From contig CACNCK010000001.1 of the NCBI GenBank assembly GCA_902618945.1, positions 174,160-238,159 on the forward strand: a DNA stretch of 64,000 nucleotides. Reading direction: 5' to 3'. Position 1 is the first letter of the stretch. Each line of letters begins with the position of its first letter. This DNA comes from an uncultured SAR86 cluster bacterium. GTDB taxonomy: Bacteria; Pseudomonadota; Gammaproteobacteria; Magnimaribacterales; Magnimaribacteraceae. Both the position numbers and the translations under genes were made by a program. The notes under the pieces were generated by a model. The model was not told the DNA's origin. It searched no databases and saw only the letters and a program-made list of their open reading frames with translations. Positions 24,743 to 32,004 of this stretch are shown here, one piece after another.

Positions 24743-25582
24743 ATGGTTGATACAAAGGCCTTAAATCCTCAAAAAAAAGAGGAAAAACGAGCGCATCCTC
24801 GTCAAGAGGAACTCTTCTTAGCGACTGTAAAAGGCAAAGAAACTAGCCTCCCTGATGATTTATATGTCCCCCCCAATGCCCTAGAGATTCTATTAGACAG
24901 TTTTGCAGGCCCTTTAGATTTTCTTTTATACCTCATAAAGAAACAGAACCTGGATATTTTAGATATAAACGTAGCTAAGATAACTGAACAATATACATCT
25001 TACATAGAATTGATGGATGCAATGCAGGTTGAATTGGCAGGAGATTACCTAGTAATGGCTGCTTATTTGGCTGAATTAAAATCAAGAATGTTGCTGCCTA
25101 GACCTGAAGAGCAAACAGAAGAAGAGGATCCAAGAGCTGAATTAATTAAACGACTTCAAGAGTATCAAAGGTACAAAGAGGCTGCAGAACGAATAGATAA
25201 AATTCCTAGAATAGACAGAGAAATTTTTGCAGCTAATGCAAAATTACCAGAATTTACCACTCAAGCACCTCTCATAGATGTACCTCTAGAAGATTTAACG
25301 ATTGCACTTGCTGAAGTTCTAAGAAGAGCCGAACAATCTCATGCTCATTTAATTAATTTCGAAGAACTCTCAACTAGAGAAAGAATGACCCAAATATTAG
25401 AAAGAATGAGAACTGAATCTTTTATAGAGTTTACTTCTTTATTCAAACCTAAAGAAGGCAAGATAGGCGTGGTGGTAACATTCTTAGCAATCTTAGAGCT
25501 TCTGAAAGACTCATTAATTGAGATTGTGCAATCAGAGGAGTTTGGTCCTATACATATTAAAGGAATTGAAGAGGTACATTAA
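24743..25582 (+). CDS. scpA: Segregation and condensation protein A
   Basis: Kleisin subunit of the SMC-ScpAB condensin, which bridges the SMC heads. The ScpA core starts at LEILLDSFAGPLDFLLYLIKKQNLDILDINVAKITEQY (about residues 45-82), with the conserved MAAYLAELKSRMLLP segment. The C-terminal winged-helix part ends VVTFLAILELLKDSLIEIVQSEEFGPI. I prefer the ATG at 24743 over the in-frame TTG at 24734, which lies where a weak GGA ribosome site would sit. Its stop shares a base with the scpB ATG. Confidence 0.93.
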   Translation: MVDTKALNPQKKEEKRAHPRQEELFLATVKGKETSLPDDLYVPPNALEILLDSFAGPLDFLLYLIKKQNLDILDINVAKITEQYTSYIELMDAMQVELAGDYLVMAAYLAELKSRMLLPRPEEQTEEEDPRAELIKRLQEYQRYKEAAERIDKIPRIDREIFAANAKLPEFTTQAPLIDVPLEDLTIALAEVLRRAEQSHAHLINFEELSTRERMTQILERMRTESFIEFTSLFKPKEGKIGVVVTFLAILELLKDSLIEIVQSEEFGPIHIKGIEEVH

Positions 25583-26172
25583 TGGAGAGGAAATTAAGTG
25601 AAATTCTTGAAGCATTGCTTTTAACAGCATCAAGACCAATAAGCATTGACGATATCGTTAGAGTTTTTGAGGATCCTAAGCCTTCTAAAGATGAGATTAG
25701 AAAAGCCCTGAATCAAATAGATCAGGACTGCCTAACTCGAGGTATTGAATTGAAGAAGATAGCTAGTGGATATCGTTTGCAGGTAAAACAGTCTTTATCT
25801 CAATACATCGCAAAACTTTGGGAAGAAAAACCTCAGAAATTTTCTAAGGCCACTTTGGAGACTCTATCTCTTATTGCATATAAGCAACCTATAACTAGAG
25901 GAGAAATAGAGGCAATAAGAGGAGTAGCTGTTGGAACTCAATTAATTAGAGGGCTTATGGAAAGAGGCTGGGTAAAGATCGTTGGTCAAAGAGATGTGCC
26001 CGGCAGACCTTCTTTATATTCTACTACCAAAGAATTTCTAGATTATTTTGGATTACAACATCTTAGAGAGCTTCCAGAACTCCCTTCCTTGCCTGACCTA
26101 ACATCAATTGAGCACGAACTACCGATAGATGAACCTGATGAGTCTATAAGTAGCTCAAAATCTTTGAATTAA
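25582..26172 (+). CDS. scpB: Segregation and condensation protein B
   Basis: A 196-residue tandem winged-helix protein, partner of ScpA. Motifs: LSEILEALLLTASRPISIDDI near the start, LSLIAYKQPITRGEIEAIRG and MERGWVKIVGQRDVPGRPSLYSTTKEFLDYFGL, all characteristic of ScpB. It is translationally coupled to scpA through TAATG and followed by rluB after 3 bp, the usual gammaproteobacterial order. Confidence 0.95.
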   Translation: MERKLSEILEALLLTASRPISIDDIVRVFEDPKPSKDEIRKALNQIDQDCLTRGIELKKIASGYRLQVKQSLSQYIAKLWEEKPQKFSKATLETLSLIAYKQPITRGEIEAIRGVAVGTQLIRGLMERGWVKIVGQRDVPGRPSLYSTTKEFLDYFGLQHLRELPELPSLPDLTSIEHELPIDEPDESISSSKSLN

Positions 26173-26175
26173 ATA

Positions 26176-26913
26176 TTGAAGATCAGGATCCATAAGATCC
26201 TCGCAGATCATGGTATTGGATCTAGAAGAGGAATAGAATCATTAATAAGGCAAAAAAAGGTTTTGGTAAATGGTCAGTTGGCCATCATTGGTCAGCTGGT
26301 GTCAGAAAAAGATACATTTGAGGTCGAAGGCAGTACGATAAAGCTTTTAAAGAAAGATCCTACTAAAAGAAGGGTTCTAATTTATAACAAGAAGGTAGGA
26401 GAAATATCCTCTCGTAATGATCCTGACCATAAGAAAACTATTTTCGATTCTCTTCCTAAATTGAGATCAGGCAGATGGGTTTCCGTTGGCAGGTTAGATA
26501 TAAATACTTCTGGATTAATTCTATTCAGTAACGATGGTTCTTTCGCAAATAATTTAATGCATCCTTCCTCTAACATCGAGAGAGAATATGTCGCTAGAGT
26601 ACATGGTCATGTGAGTGAAAAAATAGTGAATAATCTTATTAAAGGAGTCGAATTAAAAGATGGTTTTGCAAAATTTTCTGATGTTCAGGCAGGAAGGAAA
26701 GGAAAAACAAATCAATGGTTTGCAATGGTCATCATGGAGGGTCGTTCTAGAGAAGTCAGAAGACTGTGGGAGAGTCAAGGTTTAGAAATTTCGCGTCTCA
26801 AAAGAGTTCGCTATGGTAACCTTTTTTTACCTGCTACTCTAAAGCAAGGTGCTTTTAAGGAACTCACAAAAAGTGAGATTAATGCGCTTGAGCGTCAATC
26901 GATTGACCGCTAA
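26176..26913 (+). CDS. rluB: 23S rRNA pseudouridine synthase RluB
   Basis: A 245-residue enzyme with an N-terminal S4 RNA-binding domain (IHKILADHGIGSRRGIESLIRQKKVLVNG) and the catalytic RsuA/RluB fold. The catalytic Asp is in VGRLDINTSGLILFSNDG. RluB modifies U2605 of 23S rRNA in E. coli; assignment to B, not E or F, rests on the scpAB context. No Met is available near the N-terminus, so the start is the TTG at 26176. The last 35 bp overlap the convergent yciK gene. Confidence 0.9.
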   Translation: MKIRIHKILADHGIGSRRGIESLIRQKKVLVNGQLAIIGQLVSEKDTFEVEGSTIKLLKKDPTKRRVLIYNKKVGEISSRNDPDHKKTIFDSLPKLRSGRWVSVGRLDINTSGLILFSNDGSFANNLMHPSSNIEREYVARVHGHVSEKIVNNLIKGVELKDGFAKFSDVQAGRKGKTNQWFAMVIMEGRSREVRRLWESQGLEISRLKRVRYGNLFLPATLKQGAFKELTKSEINALERQSIDR

Positions 26914-27637
26914 TATCTTTGCTCAGATCACTCATCAAATATAGATAAGGATTCATTATCTCAATAGCAGATGGATTATTCTCTGGATTTTCTGCAGGGT
27001 ATGCCGACTCTCTCATTTTAGTTCTGACAGCTCCAGGATTTATGCAGTTAACTCTAATTGATGTGGTGTTCTGGAGTTCATCAAATAGTATTTGCATCAT
27101 TGCTTCAGTTGCAAATTTACTAATCGAGTAAGCTCCCCAGTAAGCTCTTCCTTTTCTCCCAACTCCAGATGACGTGAAAATTATCGAGCTACTGCTAGAT
27201 TCTCTCAAAAGAGGAATCAAATTTTTTGTTAACAAAAAGCTTGCATCAAGATTGACTTTTAGAACATCTTTCCATACTGAGTAACTATATTGCTCAAGAG
27301 GTTTTTTTTCACCGAGTATCCCTGCATTATTGACCAGTCCATCGATATGAGAATATTCCTCTTTAATTGCTCCAACAATTTCTCGATAATTTTTTTCATC
27401 AGCAGTTTTGTAATCTATAGGCTGGATGATCACACTACCAGAAGTTATTTCATTAATTTCTTCATAAATGGATTCTAGCTTCTCAATATTCTTACTAAGA
27501 AGAATTAAATCTGCACCAAACTCTGCATAGCTCCTAGCTATTTGTCTGCCTATACCTGAACCTGCTCCAGAGATAACGATTGTCTTATCCTCTAAAAGAT
27601 CAGAAGGATAATTGAGTTTTTTGAATTCCATTTTCAT
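26879..27637 (-). CDS. yciK: YciK-family short-chain dehydrogenase
   Basis: A 252-residue SDR. Cofactor motif SGAGSGIGRQIARSYAEFGADL (about 24-45), NNAGILG, catalytic Ser in FTSSGVGRKGRAYWGAYSISK with Tyr and Lys as YSISK. The GRKGRAYWGAY run and a C-terminal MSDLSKDISGQSIDAQ match the YciK group, whose substrate is not established. The ubiG-mupP-yciK order is also found in Pseudomonas. The gene shares one base with the upstream phosphatase. Its 3' end overlaps rluB across a 14 bp palindrome. Confidence 0.9.
   Translation of the reverse strand: MKMEFKKLNYPSDLLEDKTIVISGAGSGIGRQIARSYAEFGADLILLSKNIEKLESIYEEINEITSGSVIIQPIDYKTADEKNYREIVGAIKEEYSHIDGLVNNAGILGEKKPLEQYSYSVWKDVLKVNLDASFLLTKNLIPLLRESSSSSIIFTSSGVGRKGRAYWGAYSISKFATEAMMQILFDELQNTTSIRVNCINPGAVRTKMRESAYPAENPENNPSAIEIMNPYLYLMSDLSKDISGQSIDAQAH
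26894..26907. repeat. 14 bp perfect palindrome in the rluB/yciK 3' overlap
   Basis: GTCAATCGATTGAC reads identically on both strands and, through opposite reading frames, encodes QSID near the C-terminus of both RluB and YciK. AGC/GCT arms extend it after a single unpaired C on one side. No T-run follows. Confidence 0.85.
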
Positions 27638-28293
27638 TATCTGACTAATGTAATTATTTCATTTGCTTTATCGAATATATGATCTGCTTTCCATTCTTTG
27701 ACATTATCATTGAGAGGAATATATCCATAAGCTGCTGCACCGGTGAGCATATTAGCTCTTTCACCCGCTTTAATATCTATTTGATGATCACCAATGTAAA
27801 TACTATTTTCAGGTTTTGAAACTGATAATGTAAGGGCATGAAGAAGTCCATCTGGTTCAGGTTTTCGGACACCTACGTCATCTGGGCATATTAAAAAAGG
27901 AGGTCTGAACTTACCTAATTTATTTTCCACAATACCTACCGCAAATCTTCTCGGTTTATTAGTAATTATTCCCCACTTAATTTTTTTTTCATTAAGTTCA
28001 TTTAGTACTTCTTCCACTCCATCAAACATTTTGGTGTTTGTTAGGCAGCAGTCTTCGTATATATCTAGTAACTCTTTTCTATGAGATTCAATTATCTGAT
28101 TTGGCTTGCCTTCTAGGTTAAGTGCATATGCAGCAAGGCTTGCCGCTCCTTGTGAAACCCTTGATCGAACTTGCTCATAATCTGCTTCACCAAACTTATA
28201 CTTTTTTCTGAGTAAATTTACTGCATGAAGAAAATCAGGTGCAGTATCAAGAAGAGTTCCATCTAGGTCGAATGCGAAGAGTTCAATTTTCAA
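27637..28293 (-). CDS. mupP: HAD phosphatase, probable MurNAc-6-phosphate phosphatase
   Basis: A 218-residue haloacid-dehalogenase-type phosphatase. Motif I FAFDLDGTLLDTAPDF, motif II IITNKPR, motif III Lys near VGVRKPEPDGL, and motif IV IYIGDHQIDIKAGERANM. Similar proteins are often called phosphoglycolate phosphatase (Gph). The position between ubiG (4 bp overlap) and yciK (1 bp overlap) matches Pseudomonas mupP, which dephosphorylates MurNAc-6-phosphate in peptidoglycan recycling. The family call is sure; the MupP assignment is from context. Confidence 0.78.
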   Translation of the reverse strand: MKIELFAFDLDGTLLDTAPDFLHAVNLLRKKYKFGEADYEQVRSRVSQGAASLAAYALNLEGKPNQIIESHRKELLDIYEDCCLTNTKMFDGVEEVLNELNEKKIKWGIITNKPRRFAVGIVENKLGKFRPPFLICPDDVGVRKPEPDGLLHALTLSVSKPENSIYIGDHQIDIKAGERANMLTGAAAYGYIPLNDNVKEWKADHIFDKANEIITLVR

Positions 28294-29000
28294 ATGCTTT
28301 CCTTTTTTGCATGGACCATATAGTTAACTTGGATATCTTTACCAAGCCAATAGTTATCAGTTATAGGGTTATAACTTAATCCTATTGTCTCTTTAGAGCT
28401 TAGGCCTGCATCTCTAATCCATTTTGCTAACTCGGAAGGTTTTATAAATTTTTCGTAATCATGTGTCCCTTTAGGAAGAAGGTTTAATATATATTCCGCT
28501 CCTATAACAGCAAAAAGGTAGGATCTAGGGTTTCTATTTATTGTTGAAAAAAAAATGTTTCCATCTTCTTTCAAGAGATTGGAGCAGCTCTTTATAATTT
28601 CATAAGGCGAAGGGACATGTTCAAGCATCTCTAAACAAGTAATTACATCAAATCTTTCTTCTGGATATGAAGATATAAAATCCTCAATTGTACTTTGTAT
28701 GTATTTAACATCGCTTCCTATAGATTTAGAGTGAGTTTTTGCAACACCAATAGTATTTTCTGAAGCGTCTATTCCAGTAACGCTGGCGCCCAATTCGTTG
28801 AGAGCTTCAGCAAGAATACCACCGCCACAACCGACATCTAGAACCTTCTTACCTTCCAGTAAGCATCTTTCTTTAATAAAACCTACTCTTAAGGGATTAA
28901 TTTGATGTAGTGGCTTAAATTCACCATTCTTGTCCCACCATTTAGCTGCAAGTTCATCAAATTTATTTACTTCATCATGATCTAAATTTTTTATGTTCAT
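28290..29000 (-). CDS. ubiG: Ubiquinone biosynthesis O-methyltransferase
   Basis: A 236-residue SAM-dependent methyltransferase catalysing both O-methylations in ubiquinone synthesis. Typical N-terminus (VNKFDELAAKWWDKNGEFKPLHQINPLR), SAM motif I VLDVGCGGGILAEAL, acidic post-motif GIDAS, and CLEMLEHVPSP. The C-terminal WLGKDIQVNYMVHAKK is characteristic. Presence of UbiG implies aerobic ubiquinone respiration. It is the first gene of ubiG-mupP-yciK and diverges from pntAA. Confidence 0.95.
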   Translation of the reverse strand: MNIKNLDHDEVNKFDELAAKWWDKNGEFKPLHQINPLRVGFIKERCLLEGKKVLDVGCGGGILAEALNELGASVTGIDASENTIGVAKTHSKSIGSDVKYIQSTIEDFISSYPEERFDVITCLEMLEHVPSPYEIIKSCSNLLKEDGNIFFSTINRNPRSYLFAVIGAEYILNLLPKGTHDYEKFIKPSELAKWIRDAGLSSKETIGLSYNPITDNYWLGKDIQVNYMVHAKKESI

Positions 29001-29053
29001 AGTTAACTTTTTTCATTAAACTGTTCTCCGAAAATTCCAATTCAAAAATAATT

Positions 29054-30172
29054 ATGCAAATATTTTTTCCTAAAGAAGAGGATCACGAGACACGTGCCAC
29101 TATTTTACCTGAAGTGGCCAAGAAGTTTACTGATTTGGGCATCGAAGTTCTGATTGAATCTGGGCTAGGAGAAAAAATTTTTGTTTCAGATGAATTATAT
29201 GTTGAAGCAGGTGCTAGTATTTGTAATGAAAAAACCAAAGGGCTTGAATCAGCTGATGTAGTTTGTAAAATAAATAAACCCAATCAGGACGAGATTCAAT
29301 CTCTAAGAAAGAATTCCATATACATTAGCTTTTTAGACCCATTTAACGAAAGACAAATTGTATCTGATTTGGCTGCAGCTGATGTTAGCTCCATAAGCAT
29401 GGAACTTGTTCCAAGAATAACAAGAGCTCAAAAGATGGACGCGCTGAGTTCCCAAGCAAATTTGGCAGGATATGCTGCTGTGATAGAAGCCTCGAGGACT
29501 CTTTCAAAGTCTTTTCCAATGATGATGACGGCAGCAGGAACAATATCTCCTGCCAGAGTATTTGTAGTTGGTGTGGGAGTTGCTGGACTACAAGCTATAG
29601 CTACTGCTAAGAGACTGGGGGCGAGAGTAGAGGCATTTGACACAAGGCCAGTAGTAGAAGAGCAGGTTAAATCTCTAGGAGGAAAATTTGTAAAAATTGA
29701 TATTGGTGATACTGAGGAGACAGATCAAGGCTACGCCAAAGAATTAACTCCTGAGCAAATCAAGATGCAGCAAGATGGTATGAAAAAAATCTGTTCCCAA
29801 TCCGATGTGATCATTACTACAGCTCAAGTATTCGGTCGACAAGCCCCCAGGATAATAACTCAAGACATGGTTGAAGCAATGAATCCTGGCAGTGTAATTG
29901 TGGATATGGCCGTATCTACAGGTGGTAATGTTGAAGGATCAAAGAATGATGAATATGTTTTCTATAATGGAGTGACAATTATTGGAATGTCCAACTTGCC
30001 TGGAGAAGTTGCGAGGGATGCCTCTCAAGTGTTTGGTTCTAATTTATTCAATATGATTGATGAATTTTGGGATAAAGAAAATAAAAATATAAATTTCGAT
30101 TTAGAAGACGAAATACTCAAAGGATGTGTAATTACCCATCAAGGTAGTATTGTTAACGAATCAGTAAAATAA
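29054..30172 (+). CDS. pntAA: NAD(P) transhydrogenase subunit alpha part 1
   Basis: A 372-residue soluble NAD(H)-binding domain I of the proton-translocating transhydrogenase, homologous to alanine dehydrogenase. Visible: PKEEDHETRATILPEVAKKF, the nucleotide-binding VVGVGVAGLQAIATAKRLGARVEAFD, the mobile-loop region (DQGYAKELTPEQ) and GMSNLPGEVARDAS. The alpha subunit is split in two, as in Rhodospirillum, unlike the fused PntA of E. coli. No ribosome site is clear before the ATG. The 53 bp divergent gap to ubiG must hold its promoter. Confidence 0.95.
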   Translation: MQIFFPKEEDHETRATILPEVAKKFTDLGIEVLIESGLGEKIFVSDELYVEAGASICNEKTKGLESADVVCKINKPNQDEIQSLRKNSIYISFLDPFNERQIVSDLAAADVSSISMELVPRITRAQKMDALSSQANLAGYAAVIEASRTLSKSFPMMMTAAGTISPARVFVVGVGVAGLQAIATAKRLGARVEAFDTRPVVEEQVKSLGGKFVKIDIGDTEETDQGYAKELTPEQIKMQQDGMKKICSQSDVIITTAQVFGRQAPRIITQDMVEAMNPGSVIVDMAVSTGGNVEGSKNDEYVFYNGVTIIGMSNLPGEVARDASQVFGSNLFNMIDEFWDKENKNINFDLEDEILKGCVITHQGSIVNESVK

Positions 30173-30181
30173 AAGTTAAAT

Positions 30182-30460
30182 ATGGAAACACAAATCATAC
30201 TTTTGATATTTGTATTAGTTCTATCAATCTTTTTAGGTGTTGAACTCATTACAAAAGTACCCTCTACTTTGCATACACCTTTGATGTCAGGTGCCAATGC
30301 TATTTCTGGGATAACTTTAGTTGGAGCAATCTTGTCTTCAGGATCTTCTGAGATTGTTACTATTATCCTTGGCACTGCAGCTGTTTTTTTTGCATCTATC
30401 AACGTTATAGGTGGATATCTTGTAACAAACAGAATGCTTGGAATGTTTAAAAAGAAATAA
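30182..30460 (+). CDS. pntAB: NAD(P) transhydrogenase subunit alpha part 2
   Basis: A 92-residue membrane protein carrying the N-terminal part of transmembrane domain II. About three hydrophobic helices, with the conserved LGVELITKVPSTLHTPLMSGANAIS segment near residues 20-44 and INVIGGYLVTNRMLGMFKKK at the end. It lies 9 bp after pntAA and 1 bp before pntB. Confidence 0.95.
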   Translation: METQIILLIFVLVLSIFLGVELITKVPSTLHTPLMSGANAISGITLVGAILSSGSSEIVTIILGTAAVFFASINVIGGYLVTNRMLGMFKKK

Positions 30461-30461
30461 A

Positions 30462-31847
30462 ATGGATACTGCAATACTAGTTAATTTATTCTACATAGCA
30501 TCTTCAATTTTGTTTATTGTCGGACTCAAGATGTTGGGATCTCCCGATACTGCAAGAAGAGGAAATTTCCTATCTTCTTCCGGTATGCTTTTGGCGGTAC
30601 TCATCACCTTACTTGACCAGAATATAATCGATTATAAGTACATAGCTGGTGCACTATTTGCTGGAAGCATAGTGGGGTATTTCGCAGCTACCAAAGTAAA
30701 AATGACCTCAATGCCCGAAATGGTTGCAATTTTCAATGGATTTGGTGGTATTGCTAGTCTTTTAGTTGGTTCGGCTGAATATGTTTCAGGGACCTTCGAT
30801 AATCCTGCTTTTTTAGGAGCTATATTTTTAACAGTTTTAATAGGTGGTCTTACTTTCAGTGGCAGTATTATTGCATATGGAAAGTTATCTGAAGTAATTT
30901 CAGGAAAGCCATATCTTTATAAAGGACAACAATTTGTAAATGGAATTTTATTGATAGCCATTTTCCTTGTTGGAATAAATATGCTTTTCTTTCAAGGTTT
31001 CATCTCCCCCGAAGAATTACTTATTTTGCTAATAGTTCTAGCTTTCATACTTGGTATATTGTTTGTAATACCTATTGGCGGAGCTGATATGCCGGTTGTG
31101 ATTGCCTTGCTCAATAGCTTTTCAGGTTTAGCAGCTTGTGCTGCAGGTTTTGTCATTCTTAATAATGTACTAATTGTGGCGGGTGCCCTAGTTGGGGCAA
31201 GCGGACTGATACTCACAAATATTATGTGTAAGGCAATGAATAGATCATTAGCAAATGTTCTATTTAGCGGTTTTGGAGCTGCTCCCGATGCTACTTCTGA
31301 TTCAACCCAAGAACAAGGTGAAGTAAAACCTATTTCTGCTGAAGATGCTTACTTGATACTAGAAGCTGCCTCATCTGTCTTAATAGTACCTGGTTACGGA
31401 ATGGCAGTTGCTCAAGCACAACATGCGGTTAGGGAATTGGGAGAGTTATTAGAGGATAATGGGGCAGAAGTTAAGTATGCAATTCATCCAGTAGCGGGAA
31501 GAATGCCTGGACATATGAATGTGTTACTTGCTGAGGCAAATGTTTCTTACGATGTTCTTGTAGAACCTGATGATGTTAATCCTGTTATGGAAACTGTTGA
31601 TGTTTGTATTGTAATTGGGGCGAACGACGTAGTTAACCCAGATGCCAAAGATAATGAGGGCAGCCCTATATATGGCATGCCCATAATTGAGGTGGATAAT
31701 GCTAAAACAGTCTTTGTGTCTAAAAGATCAATGGCATCAGGATTTGCAGGTATTCAAAACCCTTTATTCTTTAAACCTAATACAAGAATGTTGTTTGGAG
31801 ATGCTAAAGAAACTGTGTCCACTTTAGTCTCTGAATTTAAGGGTTAA
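30462..31847 (+). CDS. pntB: NAD(P) transhydrogenase subunit beta
   Basis: A 461-residue inner-membrane subunit with the remaining transmembrane helices (about 1-260) and the NADP(H)-binding domain III at the C-terminus (IVPGYGMAVAQAQHAVRELGELL, AIHPVAGRMPGHMNVLLAEANV, IVIGANDVVNPDA). The complex uses proton-motive force to make NADPH. The real start is the ATG at 30462, just after the pntAB stop; an in-frame TTG at 30438 inside pntAB would add 8 residues (the last from AAA upstream) that do not belong to the family. Confidence 0.95.
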   Translation: MDTAILVNLFYIASSILFIVGLKMLGSPDTARRGNFLSSSGMLLAVLITLLDQNIIDYKYIAGALFAGSIVGYFAATKVKMTSMPEMVAIFNGFGGIASLLVGSAEYVSGTFDNPAFLGAIFLTVLIGGLTFSGSIIAYGKLSEVISGKPYLYKGQQFVNGILLIAIFLVGINMLFFQGFISPEELLILLIVLAFILGILFVIPIGGADMPVVIALLNSFSGLAACAAGFVILNNVLIVAGALVGASGLILTNIMCKAMNRSLANVLFSGFGAAPDATSDSTQEQGEVKPISAEDAYLILEAASSVLIVPGYGMAVAQAQHAVRELGELLEDNGAEVKYAIHPVAGRMPGHMNVLLAEANVSYDVLVEPDDVNPVMETVDVCIVIGANDVVNPDAKDNEGSPIYGMPIIEVDNAKTVFVSKRSMASGFAGIQNPLFFKPNTRMLFGDAKETVSTLVSEFKG

Positions 31848-31859
31848 TTACCTTTCTTT

Positions 31860-31883
31860 GGCTTAATTTTAAAGCCATTTTTG
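31860..31883 (+). terminator. Weak candidate terminator after pntB
   Basis: GGCTT and AAGCC form a 5 bp stem around a 7 nt AT-rich loop, followed by ATTTTTG. The stem is short, so termination efficiency is doubtful. It is the only hairpin-plus-T structure I see in the 157 bp gap before gyrA. Confidence 0.45.
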
Positions 31884-31893
31884 TAGTCAATTA

Positions 31894-31902
31894 TGCTAAA
31901 AT
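31894..31902 (+). promoter_or_regulatory. Candidate extended -10 promoter of the gyrA supraoperon
   Basis: TGCTAAAAT fits the extended -10 form (TG-n-TAAAAT) about 100 bp before gyrA. No matching -35 box is present, as expected of extended -10 promoters. The rest of this 157 bp gap, the longest in the window, is AT-rich with no other recognisable feature. Confidence 0.4.
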
Positions 31903-32004
31903 TAGCCTAAATTGATACTGCGAAAATCATGCCAAAATATTTCTCTTTCTTTTGAAGGATTTTCCTGTCATGTCAACAAATTTTTTAATTTTTGGATCTA
32001 AATT

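Noticed and set aside
26894-26907. The rluB/yciK palindrome as a bidirectional terminator
   Set aside because: It has no loop and no T-run on either side, so intrinsic termination is unlikely.
30438-30461. TTG start adding 8 residues to PntB inside pntAB
   Set aside because: The residues are not PntB-like, and an ATG follows immediately after the pntAB stop.
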